A stretch of DNA of 64,000 bases from Amoebidium appalachense (GCA_963693365.1 CAVNZM010000007.1:8246001-8310000); one strand, 5' to 3'; shown: positions 11,200-24,889, counted from the stretch's first letter. A program made the numbers and translations. Notes: generated by a model from the sequence alone, not told the origin.

Positions 11200-11479
11200 A
11201 TACATGTGTGTGTGTGTGTGCGTGCGTGCGTGCATGCGTGCGTGCACGGGTGTGTGTGTGTGCTGTGTGTGTGTGCTGTGTGTTGGTGTGTGTGTGTGTG
11301 CACGCGGTGTGTGTGTGTGTGTGACAGTTTTGTATGCGTGTGTGTGTGTGTGTGTGTGCCTTAGTCTCTGTGCATGTGAGTGTGTGTGTCCGCGTGTTCA
11401 TGTCACATTGTGTGTGGGGGTGTCACACGCTGAGACCCAACCAAACGTTTTCCCCCACTTCCCCCCCTCCCCCCGTCCC

Positions 11480-12009
<530 letters not shown>

Positions 12010-12549
12010 CCGAGGGATATCTGAAAAGAGGGGTTTTAAGGGGAGAAGGGGCCCTGGGGGGGTAGGGGGGTGAGGGGGTTAGTCAAAAATTCATGGGGAA
12101 GAGAGGTGGGGTGGGACTCGGGGGAAGAGGGGGATCGGAGCAAAAGTGGCGCCGGCTAGGAGGGAGTAGGGAGGAAGGGGGGCGGAGGGCCGGGGGGAGA
12201 GGCACACGTAAGGAACCCGGCACAACCTCCAGAATTCCGAGGAGGGGGGGTAAGGGGGGGAGGAAGGGGGGGGGGAGGGGCATAAAGCGCAGGTGCACAC
12301 ATCCATTCAACCCCCCTCCACCCCCCCCCCCCCCCCCCCCCCCCTTCCCGCCCGTAAACCCACCCCTCAGAATTGTGTTCAAGTTGCCAAGTAGTACTGA
12401 GAGTGTGCCTAGGGTCTGCCTGTGTATTCTTGGATCACCGCCGCACACTTGTGTCTTGTGATGATGTGCGTGTTTGTTTCAGAAAAAAAAATTGAGTGCA
12501 TGCATGCACTTCTGTCTGACAAAGTGAAGGGTGAGGAGAATCTGGAAGG

Positions 12550-12559
12550 TGGGGTTGTT

Positions 12560-12590
<31 letters not shown>

Positions 12591-12629
12591 TGGCAGGGAG
12601 AGTAAGAGAAAGTAGGCCGGGGCAGTGGG

Positions 12630-12661
<32 letters not shown>

Positions 12662-12688
12662 GGGGGGGGGGGGAGGGGGGGGGGGGGG
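12550..12688. repeat. Tandem long G runs
   Basis: Two G-run clusters (12560-12590 and 12631-12688) are separated by a 40-base A/G spacer. On the opposite strand they read as Pro-rich frames. They have high G-quadruplex potential. Confidence 0.95.
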
Positions 12689-12794
12689 AAGTAAGGTTTA
12701 GGTACGGGCAGTAAGAGAGGAAAAGAGGAAGGAAAGAAATGATGTCATGTTGCATTGTGCTGAGCACAAAGATAGCAACCTAACTTACTAATTT

Positions 12795-12875
12795 ACTGTC
12801 GGTGCTGTGTGGTAGACGGTATTTTCCCTAGAGGGCCTGAAAAGGTTCCCCGGGAACAAAACGTGATAAAATAAA
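12795..12875 (+). repeat. Dispersed 80-bp repeat, copy 2
   Basis: It matches 10085-10165 with only scattered substitutions, for example near GGTTCCCCGGGAACAAAACG. The two copies lie about 2.7 kb apart in direct orientation. Confidence 0.85.
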
Positions 12876-13353
12876 CTAAAAAATGCATATCAATGTGTGC
12901 CAGGAGATCTTTGGAGCCTTTTTCAACAACCACGTGCGTAAAAGTGTGTATATATGCGCGCCTACTTGTACATGTTGTGTGCGCGTGTGTGTCACAGCAT
13001 GAGAGTGTGTCTGCATGTGTGCATCTGTGCATTTGTGCGTGGGTGTGTGCATGCTTGCACAGGTGCGCGAGTGTCTGGTTGTCCCCAGACTAGCCGTTTA
13101 GTGTGTGAGTGTGACACGTTGGATTTGTGTGCAGGCTATTTGCGTTCTTGAGCGTATCTGCATGTCCGTGTGTGCCTGTGTGTGCCTATCGTGTGTGTTT
13201 TGCATATGTGTTGTTAGATGCACGCGAGAGTGTAAGTGAGAGAGGAAGAGCGGGCAAGGAAGAGAGGGAGAGAGGGAGAGGGGAAGGAGGGGGGGGGAGG
13301 GGAAGAGTGTTATTGAGTGTGAAAGAGAGAGAGAGAGTCTGTGTTTTTTGCCG

Positions 13354-13384
<31 letters not shown>

Positions 13385-13453
13385 CGGGCATTCGCCAGCA
13401 CATTCTATATGTGGTACTTTTGTGCAGGTGCTTGTAACGATCTGTGTGTACTT

Positions 13454-13506
<53 letters not shown>

Positions 13507-13753
13507 GTGTCACGTCTGTGTGTGACTTTTTTGTGTGTGAGTGTCTGTGTGTGTCCGAGAGTGTAACGGTGTGTGCACGTCACGGCGTGTGCCTCTGGTA
13601 CATGAGAGTGAGGATGCGTCAATATATGCATATGTGGGTGTGGGTGTGGTCGTGTGTCTGTTTGTGTGTTCAAGTTGTGTCAATGCAAAAGTATGGGTGG
13701 ATCGGTGGATGAGTGGTTGCCCTGTGTGCGTGTCTGTGTGTGGAAAACCTGTA

Positions 13754-14252
13754 AGGACCTAACCACATCGGCAGAGTCAACTTGCAAAAAGCAGAATTAT
13801 TCTGCAAAGTGGAATTATCCTGTAAAAAGCAGAATTTTTCTGCAAAAAGCAGAATTATTCTGCAAAAGCAGAATCACTCTGCTTTTAGCAGAATCACTCT
13901 GCTTTTTAGCATAATTATTCTGCTTTTAGCAGAATTATTCCGCAAAAAGCAGAATCATTCTGCTTTCGACAGCAGAATAACTCTGCTTTTAGCAGAATAA
14001 TTCTGCTTTTAGCAGAATAATTCTGCTTTTAGCAGATTGATTCTGCTACTGTTTGCAAGTGGTTCTCCTTTTAGCAGATTGATTCTGCTTTTGCAGAATA
14101 ATTCTGCTTTTAGCAGATTGATTCTGCTTTTGCAGAATAATTCTGCAAAGTTTAGCAGAATGATTCTGCTTTTTGCAGAATAATTCTGCTTTTTGCGGAC
14201 TAATTCTGCTCGGAGCTCGAGCAAGTTGACTCAGCTGATGTGGTTGGGCCCT
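13754..14252. mobile_element. 499-bp non-autonomous inverted-repeat transposon (MITE-like) with a GCAGAAT palindrome array
   Basis: The ends are 32-bp inverted repeats, 13754-13785 and 14221-14252, which I align with about four mismatches; the shared core reads AACCACATC...GAGTCAACTTGC. Immediately outside, CCTGTA occurs at both 13748-13753 and 14253-14258, a perfect 6-bp direct repeat that looks like a target-site duplication. The inside is nearly all tandem units of GCAGAAT/ATTCTGC palindromes joined by TTTT or AAAA, in alternating polarity, so the whole element can fold into many small hairpins or one long one. There is no transposase frame. The responsible superfamily is not identified. 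Confidence 0.85.
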
Positions 14253-14345
14253 CCTGTATGTGTTTGTGCACCTCGTGTGTTTGTGTCTGTTACGTGTGCG
14301 GCCCAAGTTGGTGCGTGCAAAAGCATGTCACAGTGTGACGTGTGT

Positions 14346-14359
<14 letters not shown>

Positions 14360-14376
<17 letters not shown>

Positions 14377-14473
14377 GGGGGGGGGGAAGTAAATATTTAT
14401 ATCGGGTGGAGGGGTGGATGGGGTGGGTGGGTGGGTGGGTGGGTGGGTGGGTGGGGGGGGGGGGGGGGGGGGG
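14360..14473. repeat. G runs with (GGGT)n
   Basis: Two G runs (about 14360-14385 and 14452-14474) flank a spacer and a (GGGT)n tract at 14420-14452. The TGGG periodicity is not the usual TTAGGG or TTTAGGG telomere unit. Confidence 0.9.
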
Positions 14474-15326
14474 GAGACATTTACTAGTACTGATGTACAG
14501 TAACGACGCAGCGAGCAACAAGTAAGCCCCCCGGCAGTGACCACACAGGAGGGTCCTACGTTGGGAGTACTGCAGACACAGGGGACGGATCGCCGGGGGG
14601 GGGGGGGGGGGGGGGGGAGAAGATGCCAGTAGTGTGTAGCCCAGTGCTCTTTTCAGTTTTGTGAGCCCGTTGATCTGTACATAACTCTTCTTCACCACGC
14701 TCCATAGCAGCTTACGTGAAACTTCAGGTGATTGTACATTCCAGTCTTTCGCGTGCACAGACAAAGTTTTCCGCATGCATATGCTCCTAATAACACGCAA
14801 ATCAATTGCATCTCCTGAGATTGAAAGTAGCCAGCCACATTTGTAAGTGATATATGCGACGAATAATGGCTCGGAGACATTAAAGGCGTTATACAGGCAG
14901 TAATGATTTTCAGACGGTCACCGGAAACGTTACTCATTTATTCACGTTTTTTTTTGGTTTCGCCGTTGCTTGGAGTGGAAACATATTAGCCCCACCGGAG
15001 CGCTGGCTGACAAGCTACATGTTAAGTGCCTGCTAGTTACTAGTACTAGTCGAGCCGATACAAGCCCAGACGCGATTATATTGAATGATTACCACTTGGG
15101 CCACTTTGCGTGAAAAACAGTGGCTGTCATGCACTACGTTACAGCAATTCTATGTGCTTTCGAGGTGGCCGTGGTTGGCAAATCCGGAGCTGTGGGGTTG
15201 TCACAGCTGGTTGAAGAGTTACGTATACACTTTTAGCTATGAGTGGCTCCGATCTATAGTAGCGTGTGTGGAATTTTAAACTGTGAATGCTGGCCGTGCA
15301 AATAGTGATGAGGTTCAAATTACGCC

Positions 15327-15845
15327 CTAAGGTAGGCTAGATGCGCTAAATGTGATAACATCGACAGCAGAGGAGTCGCTTGTAGCAGCACCGTGGTACC
15401 TCATGGCCATGTACGTGCCGGCCCCAATCATGGCCGCACCAGCACATGCGCCTACAGCAATGCCTGCAATGGCCCCACTTGCCAAACCCCCTGACTTGTC
15501 CGTTTTCCCCCCAGCCGCCGCCGTCGCAGACGTCGACGCAGAGTTGCTCCCTTCAATGTGCGCCGCCCCACCAGCTCCAGCTGCAGCCTCAGATTTCGCA
15601 GGTGCATCCTCTTTTTGGGGGTTGGCGGGGACTTCTGTCTCGGTAGGGATTTCTGTGGGTTCTGGCAGGATGTCAGATGGCATGGCTGCGCCAACGACGA
15701 GGTCCGTGGCCACTTGAGACGCGGGGGGGTCATTTTGCACCGGCACCTCAGGCACGTCATGGTTGTCTATGCCCGTCTTGGTTGAAACGGATGTGTTGCC
15801 GGCGCCGAGGACGACAACAACTGTAAGGAAGAACTTGAGGTTCAT
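15327..15845 (-). CDS. Small predicted type I membrane protein with a Pro/Thr/Ala-rich ectodomain
   Basis: Not recognised. Using the ATG at 15843-15845, the protein has 172 residues. Residues 1-18 (MNLKFFLTVVVVLGAG) form a likely signal peptide. The frame begins with an ATG 15 codons upstream, but that would place a His/Thr/Arg stretch before the signal. Residues 25-118 are rich in Pro, Glu, Thr, Ser and Ala with no cysteines, suited to an extended, possibly O-glycosylated stalk. Residues 120-148 form one Gly/Ala-rich membrane helix (GAIAGIAVGACAGAAMIGAG). The 24-residue tail starts MRYHG, consistent with cytosolic positive charge. A TATA-like element lies about 70 bases upstream. No catalytic domain is visible; a cell-surface or stalk-type role is inference. 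Confidence 0.65.
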   Translation of the reverse strand: MNLKFFLTVVVVLGAGNTSVSTKTGIDNHDVPEVPVQNDPPASQVATDLVVGAAMPSDILPEPTEIPTETEVPANPQKEDAPAKSEAAAGAGGAAHIEGSNSASTSATAAAGGKTDKSGGLASGAIAGIAVGACAGAAMIGAGTYMAMRYHGAATSDSSAVDVITFSASSLP

Positions 15846-15915
15846 TGTGGGTGTTGTGTGCGGTGTATACCGTGTACGGTGTGTATGCACCGTTGTAAAG
15901 ATATGTCTAATATAG

Positions 15916-15923
15916 TATATATA
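15916..15923 (-). promoter_or_regulatory. TATA-like element upstream of the small membrane-protein gene
   Basis: On the minus strand this reads CTATATATAC, about 70 bases before the chosen ATG. Four inverted CCAAT motifs follow further upstream (ATTGG on + near 16127, 16139, 16169 and 16241), typical of a class II promoter region. No transcription start is known. Confidence 0.45.
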
Positions 15924-17042
15924 GTGTATTATAATTATGACCTATTTTGTGTGGTTACGAAAGTAGTTGTTGGAACTTGAGTCCACAGCCCATTCACTGC
16001 AAGAAACAGAGCTATATGTGGCTTACTGAGTTCAGCACAGGCCCTGCGTTACTGAGCAGGAAAGAAAGAAATTGTTGCGTTTTGTACTCCCACCATCATA
16101 TAATGAGCGGTCGCCACAAACGCTTCCCTATTGGCGGAAATTGGATTCCAAATCTATTTGTAGATGCCATTGGTGGATCTATATTGCATACCCTCTTTTC
16201 GGCAGCACGGTAATGATTGTACGTGATTTTTAGCGCTTCCTATTGGATTTACCTAGATTGCGGCGTGCATGCAGATCTAACAATATTGCCATATGTTCCT
16301 GCCCTGGTGGCGTGTGCTGCATGCGCAGTGTGAGGCCAGGAAATATTCCCGGCACAGTCACAAATAAAAGGGCGAGTCATCAGTTAATGACGTTGATCAA
16401 GAATAAAATATAAACCAAAAAAAAAGAGAAAAGAAAAGGAAATAGCAAAGAAAAAACTTCACGCATTCAATATTATGGCACATAGCACACGTAGGCACGT
16501 GCACACCACCTGTGGGTTAACTTTGGGGTGCACGTGGATCCATGTAAGTACATAGATCATCAGTGAAATGAGAACTGGCCGTAAGCTTTTAAGGTCATTG
16601 ATGGATGAACACTGCTACATGCAAGCTAACTGTGAGCTGTGAGCTGTGAGCTAAATTGCCGTGTGTACATCATGCATTGCACACGTGCATGCACCGCGCC
16701 GGTACGTACGGCCCGTGCATCGATACTACGCACACCTATATGTAGCTACGGCAACAGTCTTGTCCGGGAGATACATACATCAAAGCGCCCAATATTGGGA
16801 TACAACTATTTTGAAAGCCTCCCGGCCAGCCTCTAGATCTCTCTCTCTCTCTTTATCTCCTTCTCCCCTCCCCCCCCCCCTCCCCCCCTCCCCCCCCCCC
16901 CTCGGCGCCCCCACCCCCCCCACCCCCACCCCCGGGCCCCCCCTACCCCCCAACACCCCTCTAGGCTCTCTATCTCCCTCTCCCTCTCTCCCTCCCCCCC
17001 CCCTCTCTCTTTCTCTCCCTCCCCCCCCCTTCCCCCCCCCCC

Positions 17043-17056
<14 letters not shown>

Positions 17057-17120
<64 letters not shown>
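17057..17120. repeat. (TA)n microsatellite
   Basis: About 60 bases of pure TA dinucleotide follow directly on C runs and (CT)n at 16840-17056. It is the only long TA array in the window. Confidence 0.97.
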
Positions 17121-17122
<2 letters not shown>

Positions 17123-17605
17123 TCTGTACAAAACACACATTGTGTACACACAGTCACGTACTATTATACCCACCCACTACACAAAGACAGAGAGAGACAC
17201 ACGCACACACACACACACATGCACAAGGTCATGTAAGTACAGCAGTTAGCACGGTTACTTCCTGGGAAAAAAAAAAGTTGAATCCCGTTTTGTCCCCGAA
17301 GTGACCCCCTAGGAGCCAGGGAGGCCTCATAGGGACTACCGTCTTCCACTCAGCACCGGCTTTACCCTAACTTTAGGGTGTTAAAGGTGCAATCAGCTAA
17401 GTCAACACACCGTTACCAATCATATCTACTAGTACACACATAGCCCAGGATTTGCACCCAGCCTCGCCGGTGGGGGGAATTACGGTTACGTATGGAAAAC
17501 TTCAATTTGTGGAAACATTAAAGAAGGGAAATTTGGCAACTTCCAGCCTTCCTCAAAGGCCCTCCCCCCCCCCCCCCCCCTCCCTTCGCGCAAGCCCACC
17601 CTCCC

Positions 17606-17636
<31 letters not shown>

Positions 17637-17639
17637 GCA

Positions 17640-17688
17640 CTCACACACTGTCACATATGCACCCACACATACGCACACACACACGCAC

Positions 17689-17720
<32 letters not shown>

Positions 17721-17741
17721 GCGCGCACACACACACGCACG

Positions 17742-17834
<93 letters not shown>
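17640..17834. repeat. (CA)n array with an embedded (CG)n tract
   Basis: CA dinucleotides with an alternating CG stretch at about 17706-17727 and further CG steps to 17754, preceded by C-run/A-run sequence at 17606-17636. The alternating CG/CA block is a strong Z-DNA candidate. Confidence 0.95.
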
Positions 17835-17835
<1 letters not shown>

Positions 17836-18087
17836 GTCAAAAAGGTCCTCCCCCAGCGCCTCACCCAACCCCCCATCCAACCACCCCCACCCCCCCTCCA
17901 GCTCGCTTCCACTATCCCCGGTAGATCCGGGAGACAGGGACTTGTCTGAATTTAGGAAACTTTGAATAACCTTGCCACCAGATCTGGCTGCAAGGAAGTA
18001 AGAGGGGTAATTTGGGTTTTCAGCGATTTTGGGGAATCGTTGAAGAATTTTTCTGATTACGAGTGGGCACACACCTACGTGTCACAA

Positions 18088-18135
18088 ACACACACACACA
18101 CACACACGCACACACACACGCGCGCACGCACACAC

Positions 18136-18218
<83 letters not shown>

Positions 18219-18249
18219 TCACACTTTAAGACTCACACACATCCACGCA

Positions 18250-18311
<62 letters not shown>

Positions 18312-18330
18312 CACACACACACACACACAA
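18088..18330. repeat. (CA)n microsatellite, second array
   Basis: Two long CA arrays are separated by a 50-base interruption at 18217-18260. This array is independent of the one ending at 17834, with about 240 bases of unique sequence between. Confidence 0.97.
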
Positions 18331-18549
18331 TCACACGGCGGCCACCAACACCACCACCAGACGGCACCAACGGCACCCACACATGTGCGCAAGCACCCCC
18401 ATCTCTACCACTACCCCGTCTCCGCAGTGGAAAAGTAACAGATAAAAAGCATGACTCAGAAATGTGAAAAACAAACCACACACATGGGGCAGTACGAAAC
18501 ATGACCCACAGCAGGAAGCAGGGGACAGAGGGTGCAGACCTTTTTAGGG

Positions 18550-19090
18550 GACGGGGAGGGGGGGGGAGGGGGGGGGGGGAGGGGAATTCCCGGAAGGGGG
18601 GGAAGGGGGGGGAGAGGGGGAGGGGCGGGGGGGGGGGGGGGGGGAGGGGGGAGGGAGGGGGGGAGGGGAGGGGGGGGAGATAGGGTGGATGGTAACAATG
18701 AAACTTAGGAAGAGGAGGAGGCACATCGGACGGGGGGAGGGGGGGGATGGGGGGGAGGGGGAGGGTAGGGGGGGGGGGGGGGGGACGGGTGGAAGGAGAG
18801 AAAGGGGAAGATTATGACGTGTGGTAACTCAAGAAACCCAAATCCAACAACACGGGTGGTATTTGTCCCCCCCTCCTCCCCCCCTCCTGCCGGCAAGCAC
18901 CCATGCACCGCACGCTGCTCTGTAACTACGAGATAACCAGATACAGAGTTGGGGCACAGAGTTTAGATGCCCCGGGGGGGGACGGAGGGGCCGGGGGGGG
19001 GGGGGGGGGGGGGGGGGGGGAGGGAGGGGGGGGGGAGGGGGGGGGAGGGGACGGAGGGGGGGGGGGGGGGGAGGGGGGGAGGGAGAAGGT
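18550..19090. repeat. G-run-rich block
   Basis: Repeated G runs of 7 to 30 bases are separated by single A or short A/G spacers at 18550-18680, 18731-18784 and 18974-19082. Opposite-strand Pro frames are artefacts. Confidence 0.95.
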
Positions 19091-19734
19091 GGAAGAAAGG
19101 GTTACACCACCCAAGAGAACAGGGAACAGGGTATGATTAGGGAAGAGGTGGTTTGGTGGGGAGGGGGATTCTACTCACGAAAAATGTTTGTAATTGTCCA
19201 TTTGCTGCATTTCTCTCAATTCGTTAACACTCCGGTGTGTTTCTCTTCAATTTTCAATTTCCCACTTTCCGTAATCTTTCCTGTTAACCCATCTTGGGTT
19301 TTTTCTCCTGTTGGGGCTTTATAGTCTTCGTTTTCAGTGCTGGCAAGTCGCTCTTTCCTTTCACCAAATCAAATAGACTCCCTCCAATTCTTACTCCTGT
19401 AAATCGGGTTCAGAGTCTTCCTCTTGTCGGCACCCCCCCCCCCCCCCCTCCCCCCCCCCCCCTCCCCCTTCACACACACACACAAACAAAAAAAGAAAGA
19501 AAAAAAAAGAAAAGAAAAACCTCTCTTTCCCTCTCCATATACATGACTTCAGTTGCCTTTGAGGTATTGTGGGTTCCGAATATGTCCTTAAACCTCCAAA
19601 TCCTCTCCCCACCCCCTCCCCCCCTCCCCTCCGGGACCCCCCCTTACGCACAGCCCCAGATTGATCCACACGGCACCCAAATAGATGTCAGGATCTCAAC
19701 TCGTCTGCAGCCTTTTATCTCTTCGTCCCTTCCC

Positions 19735-19832
19735 CTCCCCCCCCCCCTCCCCCCCCCCCCCCCCCCCCCCCCCCTCCCCCCCCCCCCCCCCCCCAACCCC
19801 CCCCCCCCCCCCCCCCCCTCCCCCCTCCCCCC
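19735..19832. repeat. C-run block
   Basis: About 100 bases of C with isolated T or AA interruptions, the reverse polarity of the G-run block 700 bases to the left. Similar shorter blocks are at 19433-19468 and 20143-20195. Confidence 0.95.
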
Positions 19833-21387
19833 TGCCGCAGCTCCAACCCCGGCCTCTATCTCCAACAGAAAATAAGAAAACATAAGTCCATGCATAACGC
19901 ACAGAAAATAATCCCATGCAGTGCATCGTTACACAGGCACATATTTAAACTATATGTGTGAAACTTTGGAGGACAGCCCCCCGGGGACGGTTGGGGGGGG
20001 GGGGGAGAGGGGAGGGGGGGGGGGGGGGTTTATGGAGGGGGAAAGGGGGTGAAAAGAGGAGACAGAGCAGGGTGGGGGAAGGGGGATCGATAGTAAGGGA
20101 ACTCTGACCACGTTTGTTTAAGCAGCTGCCTTACCTTCCTTCCCCCCCCCCCCCCCCCCCCCACCCTCCCCCCCCTCCCCCCCCCCCCCCCCCCAAAAAA
20201 AATGAATTAAAATAACTTGAAAATAATCAGTAAATAATTGAAATAAAGCCATGAAATAAATAATATAATAGTAAAATAAATATAAAAAATTCAAAAAGAA
20301 CAGAACAAGGAGAGAAGATAGACCATTGTCAGACTGCAGCACTTTCCACGACTCCAGCTTTGTCCCCTCCAACCCCTCACCTCCTCCCCCTCTCCACTTC
20401 CCCGCCCCCCTCCCCCCCTCCCCCCCCTCCCCCCCCCTCCCCCCCCCCTCCCCCCCTAATCCCCTCAACCCCGTCAACCTATATCCGGTCCGACCCCTTT
20501 TTATTGTTGCTGTATCCCTCGGTACTGGATCTTTTAATTAAAACCCCTCCCTCTTAGAGTAGCCTCCGTCTTCATGCATCACTGGTTTAAGTGAGGGTCT
20601 CAGGTCAATTGGGGTAAGGCCTTGGAGGCAAAGGGTGAGGGGAGGGGAAAGGGGAGTGGGGGGGGGAGGGGGGGAGGGCAAAAACGGAAAAAACCATGCA
20701 TGACCAGCCTTTTAAAAAGGCCACCCACATATGCATACTCTTTCCAGGCCCCTCTTCCTACCTGTTCATACCAAGGCCACCTTATCTGACAGATAAGAAG
20801 ATTTACTTTCTACCCCTAAAGCCAACGTCGACACCCAAACGCCAATTGGTTTAGAATTTCTATTGCAAAAGGAAAAGGCTGCATGGATTCCAGAATCAGC
20901 AAATGTTTGGTGATATCAGTGACATGCACTCATAAGCAACAACAGTATCCCCCCCCCCTTGCCCCCCCACCCCCAGCCCCCACCACCACCACTTTAAACC
21001 CCTTAACCCCACAGCACACCACACCAGAACCCCCTCAGCCGATACGTAAAATTTCGTATCAGACCCCCCCCCCCCCCCCCCCTAGATCAACACCGCGCTA
21101 AACTAGCCCCTTTCCAAATGTAAATAGTACAACCCGATAGTTCTGCCATTTCTCTTTACGGGGACCGGTCCAGAAAGTAGGTATATTGGTCTCTTGGGGC
21201 CGATATCCACCAAAAAGCAGCAGTGATGCAAAATAGCTTAAAAAGGAGTTAACTATCAGCCCCCGCCCCCCCCCCCCCCCCCCCCTTCCCCCCCCTCTCC
21301 CCCCTCAGCCCCCCCCTCACCCACCATCCATCCATTTGCCACTCAACCCATCTCTCTTTCACATGCCTTCTCCGTTCACAACTAGCT

Positions 21388-21424
<37 letters not shown>

Positions 21425-21835
21425 CCAAAAGAAAAAAAAAACTCACCATCCCCCCATCTCCCTCCCCTTCGCACCCTCCTCCTCTCCCCCGGACCCCCCC
21501 CCACCGCCATCACCACCATCACTACCCCGATCCTGCCCCACTTCACCCCAACCAAACCCCCTTGCCCATTTTTAACCCAAAAGGCCCTAAAAAAGAAGAA
21601 TGGAATATTTTACCCGCATGCTCACCCTTGCCCTGCAACATTACTCCACCACCACCACGACCACGAACCCATGGGCAGCACGAGATTTATACAAACTGCA
21701 ACCCCAACAGATCCCATGGCCTCAAATCCTCGGCACCCACCCACCCACCCCAATCACCCATCATCACTGAGATTTGAAATTAGAAAACCCAACTCCGTCC
21801 TCATAACCCCCCTTCTCCCCCCCTCCCCCCCTCCC

Positions 21836-21866
<31 letters not shown>

Positions 21867-22613
21867 AAAAAAAAAAGAAAGAAAAAAAGAAAGAAAGAAA
21901 CACACTGCGTGGGCCGTGAAGTCTACGCGTCTGGCAATTACAAAATCCATGGGTTGCATTTTCTCGTTGGCCATAACATCAACATTTAGAAGGTTAGAAG
22001 CACAGCCTTTAAACCGGGAATTGGGTGGTGTGTGACTCGGGTGTTTGGTGCGAGGGGATGAGGCTCCGATTTGAAGGGGAGAGAGGACGGGGAGGACGGG
22101 GGAGGAGGCGAAGGGGGGGAGGGGTCTCGGAGGGAGGGATGGGGGCAGAGAGTGGGAGCAAGGTGGAAGGGAGATGGGAGAGGGACCCCTGGCTGGTCTA
22201 CCAACCCTACCACCACCACCACCATCACCTCAATTCCTCCTCCCTCTTTCCTTCCCTTCCCCTCTCCCCCCCAACTTCGAACCTGTCCACTCCTCGCTAA
22301 CAACACAAGGCAGAACCAAGAAAAGAACCCTTCCTTAATAACCTGAAATCGTTTTGTTTGTTTTTTCACTAGGCACCTTTTACCTCCCCTCCCCCCTCCC
22401 TCCCCCCCTACCCCCCCCCCCCCCCCCCCCCCCCCCACCACCACCACCACCACCACCGTCTGGACCACCATAGACACACACATTTCCTCTCCTCAACCCA
22501 TACTGGGCCTAGAATTTCTTTTTTTTTGTGTCCCGGGACTTGTTGTGGGTTTGGGATATGATCTTGTCGCAAGGTCGCAAGGGAGGTCTTCGGTGGTGTG
22601 TGCGCGTGAGGAG

Positions 22614-22644
<31 letters not shown>

Positions 22645-22964
22645 AGGGGAAGGGGGGGGGAAAGGCCAACTTGAGCGGCAATTTTGTGACCTCACGGGTA
22701 GGTGGGGGTGGATTCGGAGGAGAGGGGCTCGGGGGGAGGCAGGGAGAAAAGTGGGGGAGGGGACCGAAAAAATATGAGTAGCTCTTACCCACCCTTTTTC
22801 CTCCTTCCAGATCCAAACTAATGTGCATTCCTTCTTCCGTCTCACTTTCCGGCTTCCTGATGTAGTTCTGGTAAGAAAATTCAAAGGGAAATCTCGGATG
22901 CTCTGTGCAGATGAGAACCTAACGAACAAACAGTCGATGACAACCGTGACGTGCACACCCAGGC

Positions 22965-23002
<38 letters not shown>

Positions 23003-24287
23003 ACACACACACACCCACACACACACCATGGGCTAATACGCCCCTTTGTGAGCAGCTTTGAGTCTGTTCAGGCCTGCTTTGCCTTTGACTGTGCCCACCT
23101 TCCTCCTTCCCCCCCCCCCCCCCCCCCCCCCCCTCCCCTTCCCCCCCCTTACCCCTTCCCCCCTCCCTCTCCCCCCTCCCGTCCCCTTTTCCCATAAACA
23201 ATCAACATCCCGCCCTCTGGCCTCCACGTCTTCACTTGTTCCCCCTCAAGGGAGGGGGACACCGGGGGAAGAGGGAGGGGGAGGGGGGGAGGGGGGGGGA
23301 AGAGTCATTCAGGAGGGCGGACAAGGGGGGGGGGGGGGGGGGTTCTGAAGATTTATCTCAGATAAGCATTCGTTTTCAGCCGTTGGAAATCTCTTCTCAG
23401 ACAGAGGCGGATACAAACCATCATCCCACGTGCAAAAAATTGCACAAGACTACACATACATGGGGGACTTTTTCTGTTGTGGTTGCCTTTCTGTCTCAAG
23501 CTGGGGTCTATTGTGCACTATAATTTGTTAGGCATTCTATTGGATGTGTTATTAGTCAGCAAAAATGCATTCCCAGCGCGCCCACTCTGGGTGAGGGGGG
23601 TTGGAAGGGAGGAGGGGGATTCCAAGAAACAAGAAAAAAGCCACCCAGCCAACAACCCCTGTTTCTCGGGGTGTTGAGCTGGATCCGGGAGGTGGAGGAG
23701 GAAGGGAAGTAATCGCGGGTTTTGGCCCTTTTGTACATCAAGAACCCTCCCCCCCCCCCCCCCCCCCCCCCCCCGCCCTCCCCCCACGCACACACACACC
23801 CACCCCCACCCCCCTCCACCCCATCCGCCCCTTTCCCCGCACTGAGATATCCTCTCCTGCCCTCGTCAGATTCCTCAGGGGTTTAGTCATAGGACCCCCC
23901 CCCCCCCCCCCCCTTCCCCCCTCATGATCGATAGCGGCTCAAGACTCCAATTCACTCACTTTGCCTTTGTTCCTGATTGTTGCCCTTTCGTTTTGAGACA
24001 TTTAGGCCTCACCCTAGTTCGCTCTTCAAGCCCCCCCCCCCCCCCCCCCCCCCTCCCCCTCCCCCCCCATCCCCACCCCCACAGTATTGCCTCCATATTT
24101 CATCACCACCATCCGGCAACCGTTTTCACCTGTCTCAACAAGGCTTTGCCGAGTGGATATGTTGCTACAGACAGAGTTGAGAATAGAAGGAGGTTTCAAG
24201 ATGATATGGGGTGATGGGGATGAGCATTGGGGTACAGTATGAAAGGATGGTGGCGTGTGTGTGAGTCTGCGTGTGTCAGAGACAGAC

Positions 24288-24318
<31 letters not shown>

Positions 24319-24569
24319 CTGAGAGAGAGATGGGAGCGGGGGGTTGGGGGGGGAAGAGAGAGAGCTAGGGAAAGAGAGAGTGTGTGGGTGTGTGTGGGAG
24401 GGGGATGGGGGGGGGGGGAAGAGGGGGGAGGGAGGGGAATGAGAAGGGGAGCAGGGGAACGAGGGGGGAGGGGGGAGGTGAAAGGGGTATACAACTGTAA
24501 TTTGGTGGGCCGTTTGTTGCGCATGGTTTTTGTTGGCATCGTGGGGACTGGGGTGTGAATAGGGGGGAA

Positions 24570-24603
<34 letters not shown>

Positions 24604-24846
24604 AGGGGACACTTGCCGTGACTGCCAGAAGCGAAAAAGTATTAGGTGAGCTCAGCATGGAATAAAACAAATGGCATTATGAGGTAGCCGTTTCAATCTA
24701 CTCATGATATCAGTGATCTACGTATAAATGACCCAACGTCACGCCTCAGTTTAAGATTGACGACCCGTGTTTTTTCCCAAATACCGAATAAATCTTAGAA
24801 AATAGCACGTGTGAGGGGGCAGAACCTGGCATTGGGTGGGAGGAGA

Positions 24847-24889
<43 letters not shown>

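Noticed and set aside
13754-14252. CRISPR-like array of GCAGAAT repeats
   Set aside because: Units are short alternating palindromes without unique spacers, inside a TIR and target-duplication bounded element in a eukaryotic genome.
14420-14452. Telomere-like (GGGT)n
   Set aside because: The unit lacks the TT/TTA of known telomere repeats and grades into plain G runs.
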